Origin: an uncultured Collinsella sp.
GTDB taxonomy: Bacteria; Actinomycetota; Coriobacteriia; Coriobacteriales; Coriobacteriaceae
Length of the DNA stretch: 52,245 bases
Assembly (NCBI GenBank): GCA_900541025.1
Contig: UQIL01000018.1
Location: 1-52,245 of the forward strand
Direction of reading: 5' to 3'
Within the stretch, counting starts at the first letter, position 1; every line of letters begins with the position of its first letter. Positions 47,141 to 52,245 of the stretch are shown piece after piece. The notes under the pieces are model-generated. The model was not told where the DNA came from. It saw only the letters and a list, made by a program, of their open reading frames with translations, and searched no databases. The translations under genes were made by a program, and so were the position numbers.

Positions 47141-49171
47141 GTGGCAAACGAAAACGATTACGATGGCGGCGAGATTAAGATTCTCGAAGGTCTCGAGGCC
47201 GTTCGTAAGCGCCCGGGCATGTATATCGGCTCGACGAGCGCCAGCGGTCTGCATCACCTGGTGTGGGAGATCGTTGACAACTCCGTCGACGAGGCCATGG
47301 CCGGTTTCTGCACCGAGATCCAGGTGACGGTCCACGCCGACAACTCCATCACGGTCGTCGACAACGGGCGCGGCATCCCCGTCGACGAGCACCCTGTTAA
47401 AAAGATCCCGACGCTCGAGGTCGTTATGACGATCTTGCACGCCGGCGGTAAGTTCGACAACTCGGCCTATAAGGTCTCGGGCGGCCTGCACGGCGTGGGC
47501 ATCTCCGTCGTCAACGCGCTGTCCAAGCGCGTGGTCGTTCAAGTTCGTCGCGATGGCAACACCTACGAGATGGAGTTCTCGCGCGGCAAGACCGTCAAGA
47601 AGATGGAGGTCGTGGGCACCTCGGATTCGACGGGCACCACCGTCACCTTCTGGCCCGACGACGAGATCTTCGAGACCTGCATCTACGATTTCGATACGCT
47701 GCACAACCGTCTGCAGGAGACGGCGTTCCTCAATAAGAACCTCAAAATCGTGCTGACCGACGAGCGCGAGGCGACTCCCCACGTGGAGGAGTTTTGCTAC
47801 GAGGGCGGCATCGTCGACTTCGTCAAGTTCCTCAACGAGGGCAAGGACGTCCCCGAGGCCTTTAAGGAGCCCATCTACATCGAGGGCAAATCTGACCCGG
47901 ACGCTCCCGTGGCCAAGATGGGCGAGGTCGAGGTTTCCCTGCAGTGGAATAGCGGCTACGGCGAGAACGTCATGTCGTTTGCCAACGACATCTACACCCC
48001 CGAGGGCGGCATGCACCTTGAGGGCTTCCGCACCGCGCTCACTCGCGTGATCAACGACTACGCGCGCAAACAGAACCTGCTCAAGGAAAAAGACGCCAAC
48101 CTGACCGGCGACGATGTGCGCGAGGGCCTTTCGGCCGTTATCTCGGTCAAGCTGCCCGATCCGCAGTTTGAGGGCCAGACCAAGGCCAAGCTCGGCAGCT
48201 CCTATATGCGCGCGCTCACGCTCAAGATCGTGACCGACGGCCTCGCCGATTACCTCGAGGAGCATCCCAAGCCCGCCCGCGAGATCGTCAAGAAGGCGCA
48301 ACAGGCCTGCAAGGCGCGCAATGCCGCCCGCAAGGCGCGCGAGGCGACCCGCCGCAAGAGCCTGCTCGAGACGGCGTCCCTGCCCGGTAAGCTCGCTGAC
48401 TGCTCGGTGCGCGATGCCGAGCTGACCGAGCTCTTCATCGTAGAGGGCGACTCGGCAGGCGGTTCGGCCAAGGACGGCCGTCGCCGAGACATCCAGGCGA
48501 TTCTGCCCCTGCGCGGCAAGATTCTGAACGTCGAACGCGTTGGTGACCATCGCGCGTTCTCGAGTGACACCATCCAGTCGCTGATTACCGCGATCGGCTG
48601 CGGCGTCACGACGAGCGCCGGCGACGGCGGCGACTTCGATATCACCAAGGCGCGCTACCACAAGATCATCATCATGACCGATGCAGACGTCGACGGTGCG
48701 CATATCCGCATCCTGCTGCTGACGTTCTTCTACAAGTACATGCGTCCGCTGATCGATGCCGGCTACGTCTATGTTGCCTGCCCGCCCATCTTTGGCATTA
48801 AGGTGCGCAACAAGATCCACTACGTGTATCCCAACGGCCGCCAGCCCGAAGACGAGATCCTGCGCGACACCATCCAGAGCCTGGGCCTGAACCCCGACGA
48901 TAACGACGAGGACGGCAAGGCCAAGGACGGCAAGATCACCAAGAAGCGCAAGGGCTATACCGTCCAGCGCTACAAGGGCCTGGGCGAGATGGACCCCAAG
49001 CAGCTTGCCTCGACGACGATGGATCCCAAGACCCGCATCCTACAGCGCGTGTCGATCGAGGACGCCGTGGTGGCGGACCGCGCCGTGCGCGAGCTGATGG
49101 GCTCCGAGGTCGGCTATCGCCGCGAGTACATCGAGAAGCACGCGCACGACGCGCGCTTCTTAGACGCCTAA
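47141..49171 (+). CDS. gyrB: DNA gyrase subunit B
   Basis: A 676-aa ATPase subunit. GTG at 47141 chosen because AGGAGG lies 4 bases upstream; the earlier TTG at 47123 would add six residues. The GHKL ATPase has EIVDNSVDEAMAGF, DNGRGIPVDEHP and GGLHGVGISVVNAL. The transducer and TOPRIM follow, with EGDSAGGSAKDGRRRD and DADVDGAHIRILLL. The C-terminus ends RREYIEKHAHDARFLDA, normal for GyrB. Confidence 0.97.
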   Translation: MANENDYDGGEIKILEGLEAVRKRPGMYIGSTSASGLHHLVWEIVDNSVDEAMAGFCTEIQVTVHADNSITVVDNGRGIPVDEHPVKKIPTLEVVMTILHAGGKFDNSAYKVSGGLHGVGISVVNALSKRVVVQVRRDGNTYEMEFSRGKTVKKMEVVGTSDSTGTTVTFWPDDEIFETCIYDFDTLHNRLQETAFLNKNLKIVLTDEREATPHVEEFCYEGGIVDFVKFLNEGKDVPEAFKEPIYIEGKSDPDAPVAKMGEVEVSLQWNSGYGENVMSFANDIYTPEGGMHLEGFRTALTRVINDYARKQNLLKEKDANLTGDDVREGLSAVISVKLPDPQFEGQTKAKLGSSYMRALTLKIVTDGLADYLEEHPKPAREIVKKAQQACKARNAARKAREATRRKSLLETASLPGKLADCSVRDAELTELFIVEGDSAGGSAKDGRRRDIQAILPLRGKILNVERVGDHRAFSSDTIQSLITAIGCGVTTSAGDGGDFDITKARYHKIIIMTDADVDGAHIRILLLTFFYKYMRPLIDAGYVYVACPPIFGIKVRNKIHYVYPNGRQPEDEILRDTIQSLGLNPDDNDEDGKAKDGKITKKRKGYTVQRYKGLGEMDPKQLASTTMDPKTRILQRVSIEDAVVADRAVRELMGSEVGYRREYIEKHAHDARFLDA

Positions 49172-49177
49172 CCTGTT

Positions 49178-49278
49178 CGGCTTTCCCAGCCACCGCAGAT
49201 TCGCCCTCAATCGTCGGTCGCGTACCCAAGTACGCTTCCCTCCTCTTTCGGGCGAATCTGCGGCACCTGGAAAAGCCG
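49178..49278. repeat. large inverted repeat between gyrB and gyrA
   Basis: CCGCAGATTCGCCC (49193-49206) is exactly inverted at 49250-49263. Outside it, CGGCTTTcCCAG (49178-49189) pairs with CTGGaAAAGCCG (49267-49278). Inside sits GCGTAC-ccaa-GTACGC (49220-49235). Total 101 bp, starting 7 bases after gyrB. No T run. It may be a repeat element, an mRNA structure, or both. Confidence 0.75.
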
Positions 49279-49326
49279 TCTCCGTGGTAGGGAACTAATG
49301 GACCACGCAAACCATGAGGAGGTAAC

Positions 49327-52068
49327 GTGGCAGACGATATCAACAATAACGAGGGTATGGGCGAGGCCGGCGATGCCGGCATGCCCGACGATCTGAAGCG
49401 CCTGCTTGCCCGCGCTGAGCAGGGCGAGGACGGCGATCCTGACGCCTATAACCCCGATGCCGATGATGACGAGGAAGAAGACGACGACGGCGAGCTCGAG
49501 GAGAGCTTTGGCGAAGTCGATCGTGGCGCCTCGGCCGGCGAGGATATAAACGGCGGCCAGCTCCAGATTTCGGAGTTTGGCCGCGAGATGAAGCAGTCAT
49601 TTATCGAGTATTCGATGTCGGTCATCACGGCGCGCGCCCTGCCGGACGTGCGCGATGGCTTAAAGCCGGTGCACCGCCGCATCCTGTACGCGATGAACGA
49701 GAGCGGCATCTACCCCAACCGCCCGCACAAGAAGTCGGCCTGGACGGTCGGCGAAGTTATCGGTAAGTACCACCCGCATGGCGACTCCGCGGTCTATGAG
49801 GCCATGGTTCGCCTGGCGCAGTGGTTCTCCATGCGCACGCCGCTCATCGACGGTCACGGCAACTTCGGCAACATCGACGGCGACGGCGCGGCAGCCATGC
49901 GTTACACCGAGAGCCGCCTGGCCAAGCCCGCCATGGAACTGCTGCGTGACCTGCAGAAGGATACCGTCGACTGGCAGCCCAACTACGACGAATCGCTCGC
50001 CGAGCCCGTGGCACTGCCTGCGCGCTTCCCCAACCTGCTGGTCAACGGTAGCCAGGGCATCGCCGTCGGCATGGCCACCAACATCGCCCCGCACAACCTC
50101 ACCGAGGCGATCGAGGCCACCTGTTACCTGATCGACAACCCCGACGCCACCGTCGACGAGCTCATGCAGATCATGCCCGGTCCGGACTTCCCCACCGGCG
50201 CCATCATCATGGGCAGCGCCGGCATTAAGCAGAGCTACGAGACCGGCCGCGGCTCCATTACCGTGCGTGCCAAGGCCCACGTGGAATCCACCAAGACCGG
50301 CCGCAACCGCTTGGTCTTTACCGAGATTCCCTACATGGTCAACAAGGGCACCCTGCAGGAGAAGATCGCCCAGCTCGTCAACGACAAGCGCATCGAGGGC
50401 ATCTCGGACATGCGCGATGAGTCCAACCAGAAGGGTATCCGTCTGGTCATCGAACTCAAGAAGGGCGTCATCCCGCAGGTCGTGCTCAACAACCTGTACA
50501 AGTACACCTCGCTGCAGACGACCTTTGGCGCCAACAACCTGGCACTCGTCAACGGCGTTCCCAAATGCCTGAGCCTGCGTGAGATGCTGCAGCACTACAT
50601 CGACCACCAGGTCGACGTCGTCACCCGCCGCACCCGCTTCGACCTTAAGAAGGCCCAGGCCCGCGCGCATATCCTCGAGGGCTACCTGATGGCCCTAGAC
50701 CATATCGACGAGGTCATCAGCATCATCCGCTCCTCGCAGACCGACTCCGAGGCCAGCAGCCGACTGATCGAACGCTTTGGCTTTACGCCCGAGCAGACCA
50801 CGGCCATCCTCGAGATGAAGCTGCGCCGCCTGACCGGCCTGGAGCGCGACAAGATCCAAGAAGAGTTGGACGGCCTGCGCCGCGCCATCGCCTACTACGA
50901 GGACCTGCTGGCGCACGAGGAGAAGATTCTGGGCGTCATCAAGGAAGAGATGCGCGAGATCTCCAAGAAGTTTGGCGATAAGCGCCGTACCGAAATCAGC
51001 CAGGTTGAGAAGGACCTGGATGTCGAGGACCTCATCGCCGACGAGGATATGGTCGTGACCATCACCCACACCGGCTACGTTAAGCGTATCCCAGTGGCTG
51101 CCTACCGTGCCCAGAAGCGCGGTGGCAAGGGCGTGTCGGGCGTCAACCTCAAAGAGGACGACGTTATCGATGAGATGTTCATCGCGTCCACGCACGAGTA
51201 CGTGCTGTTCTTCTCGAGCAAGGGCAAGGTCTATCGCCTGAAGGTGCACGAGCTGCCGGTGGGTACGCGCCAGGCGCGCGGTACCGCGATCGTCAACCTG
51301 CTGCCCTTCGAGGAAGGCGAGAAGATCGCGAGCGTCATCAGCTGCCGCGAGTTCCCGGCCGACGAGTACCTGATGTTTGCCACCAAGAGCGGCATGGTCA
51401 AGAAGACTGTGATGAGCGCCTATGACCGCAGCCGTCGCGACGGCCTGATCGCCATCAACCTGAGGGATGACGACGCGCTGCTCGCCGTGCGCCGTGTGCG
51501 CGAGGGCGACAAGATCATCATGGCCACCACCGCGGGCAAGGCGATCATGTTCCCCGAGGACCAGGTGCGCGCCACCGGTCGCGACACCAGCGGCGTTCGC
51601 GGCATTGGAATGAAGGACAGCGTGAGCGTTCTGGGCATGGAGGTCACCAACGGCAACGGCGATCTGTTCGTCATCACCGAGCGCGGCTACGGCAAGCGCA
51701 CACCGGTCGCGGACTACCCGGAGCAGAACCGCGGCGGCCAGGGCGTCTACACCATCCAAATGACCGAGCGTAAGGGTAACCTCGCGGCCATGAAGACGGT
51801 GGGCCCGCAGCACGAGCTGTTCATCGTGACGGAGGGCGCGACGGTCATTCGCGTCAAGACCGATGAGATCAGCCAGACTGGCCGCGCCACCCAGGGCGTC
51901 AAGATGATGACCGTCGACGACAACGACCGCATATGCGCCGTGGCCCGCATGACAGCCGCCAAAGAGAAGCCCGAAGGTGAAGCCACGGAAAACGGCTCTG
52001 CCCCCGAAGAAACCCCTGTCGATCTAGGCGACGGCAACGACATGCCAGAAGATCTCCTCGACGAGTAA
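49327..52068 (+). CDS. gyrA: DNA gyrase subunit A
   Basis: A 913-aa subunit that cuts and rejoins DNA. GTG start with GAGGAGG 5 bases upstream. An extra acidic N-terminal stretch of about 75 residues (rich in Asp/Glu, including EEEDDDGELEE) precedes the usual start SEFGREMKQSFIEYSMSV. The catalytic Tyr lies in AAMRYTESRLAKP. The quinolone region reads YHPHGDSAVYEAMVRLAQ, with the usual Ser at the position of E. coli Ser83. The GyrA box is QKRGGKG, so the C-terminal wrapping domain is present, and the tail is acidic and Pro-rich. Confidence 0.97.
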   Translation: MADDINNNEGMGEAGDAGMPDDLKRLLARAEQGEDGDPDAYNPDADDDEEEDDDGELEESFGEVDRGASAGEDINGGQLQISEFGREMKQSFIEYSMSVITARALPDVRDGLKPVHRRILYAMNESGIYPNRPHKKSAWTVGEVIGKYHPHGDSAVYEAMVRLAQWFSMRTPLIDGHGNFGNIDGDGAAAMRYTESRLAKPAMELLRDLQKDTVDWQPNYDESLAEPVALPARFPNLLVNGSQGIAVGMATNIAPHNLTEAIEATCYLIDNPDATVDELMQIMPGPDFPTGAIIMGSAGIKQSYETGRGSITVRAKAHVESTKTGRNRLVFTEIPYMVNKGTLQEKIAQLVNDKRIEGISDMRDESNQKGIRLVIELKKGVIPQVVLNNLYKYTSLQTTFGANNLALVNGVPKCLSLREMLQHYIDHQVDVVTRRTRFDLKKAQARAHILEGYLMALDHIDEVISIIRSSQTDSEASSRLIERFGFTPEQTTAILEMKLRRLTGLERDKIQEELDGLRRAIAYYEDLLAHEEKILGVIKEEMREISKKFGDKRRTEISQVEKDLDVEDLIADEDMVVTITHTGYVKRIPVAAYRAQKRGGKGVSGVNLKEDDVIDEMFIASTHEYVLFFSSKGKVYRLKVHELPVGTRQARGTAIVNLLPFEEGEKIASVISCREFPADEYLMFATKSGMVKKTVMSAYDRSRRDGLIAINLRDDDALLAVRRVREGDKIIMATTAGKAIMFPEDQVRATGRDTSGVRGIGMKDSVSVLGMEVTNGNGDLFVITERGYGKRTPVADYPEQNRGGQGVYTIQMTERKGNLAAMKTVGPQHELFIVTEGATVIRVKTDEISQTGRATQGVKMMTVDDNDRICAVARMTAAKEKPEGEATENGSAPEETPVDLGDGNDMPEDLLDE

Positions 52069-52108
52069 GAGGCCCTAGCTGGTAGAAAATATCAGACCCC
52101 ATATATCG

Positions 52109-52142
52109 GCGGTCGGCGCACCTGCGCGCCGACCGCTTTTTT
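52109..52142 (+). terminator. gyrA terminator
   Basis: GCGGTCGGCGC (52109-52119) pairs with GCGCCGACCGC (52126-52136), followed by TTTTTT. Confidence 0.9.
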
Positions 52143-52245
52143 GAAAACCTAGGGACCCGCGTTCGCCCCGGCCGCCCGGCGGCATATGAAGTCGATCGCG
52201 AGTTCCGCACGAGCCGGAGAGCACTTAATGTGCTCTCCGTGCGAG
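52143..52245. other. right edge, no gene, with hairpin
   Basis: No coding signal is convincing. GGAGAGCAC (52216-52224) is inverted at GTGCTCTCC (about 52230-52238), a 9-bp stem. It may lie in a tRNA or leader region that continues beyond the window. Confidence 0.4.

Noticed and set aside
47090..48820. Long minus-strand open frame of 576 aa across gyrB
   Set aside because: Antisense shadow of a conserved GC-rich gene; gyrB is certain.
49660..50670. Minus-strand open frames within gyrA, also 50695-51813
   Set aside because: Shadows of gyrA codon structure; no start signals or domains.

Overview
The window looks like a stretch of the chromosome around the replication origin of a Coriobacteriia member, most likely Collinsella. 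I base this on high GC, the gene order rpmH-rnpA-yidD-yidC-jag-rsmG-parA-parB on one side and dnaA-dnaN-recF-dciA-gyrB-gyrA on the other, an extra ATPase-like gene just before dnaA, and the general gene style. This is recognition from the sequence, not a database match. 

Layout. (1) 356-4401: a 4.0 kb integrative element in the 3' end of a tRNA-Lys(UUU) gene, bounded by 48-bp direct repeats. It carries a tyrosine integrase, an excisionase-like HTH protein, two small winged-helix-like proteins (one split by an in-frame TAG) and a six-iteron, plasmid-like origin. (2) 4461-15565: chromosomal genes on the minus strand: an M29 aminopeptidase upstream of tRNA-Lys, a membrane protein, purC, a two-component system, a Tat-type lipoprotein with a TSCPD protein, a solute-binding protein coupled to a diguanylate cyclase, and purB. 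(3) 15992-20962: a second, 4.9 kb element in tRNA-Gly(CCC), with 45-bp direct repeats and the same overall plan (integrase, regulator, excisionase-like HTH, replication-like protein). (4) 21290-24721: a sortase-anchored adhesin with a thioester domain and six CnaB/SpaA-type repeats. (5) 24787-35355: a small membrane protein, an unusual M28-like membrane protein with a huge disordered insert, a WYL regulator pair, an exonuclease-DinG helicase, ddl and rlmN. (6) 35550-40589: parAB with three perfect parS sites, rsmG, jag, yidC, yidD, rnpA and rpmH, all leftward. (7) 40650-44265: the origin region, around a GHKL ATPase-winged helix gene and dnaA. (8) 44266-52068: dnaN, recF, dciA, gyrB and gyrA, rightward. 

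The two integrative elements are the most interesting part. At both ends each carries three directly repeated short motifs spaced 11-13 bp apart, as expected of integrase arm-binding sites, but the motif differs (GGGTAC versus TTGCGGC). Each also brings a new terminator to replace the one cut off from the host tRNA gene. Element 1 has an iteron origin, and element 2 has strong palindromes inside its replication-like gene, so both may replicate after excision. They carry no packaging, conjugation or obvious cargo genes, so they look like very small satellites or mobilizable islands. 

At the origin, the 12-base motif TTTTCAACAGGT occurs exactly three times on the two sides of dnaA, and shorter matches occur inside the ATPase gene. 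The DnaA DNA-binding signature is also changed (NHSTV where E. coli has DHTTV), which suggests a non-standard DnaA box.
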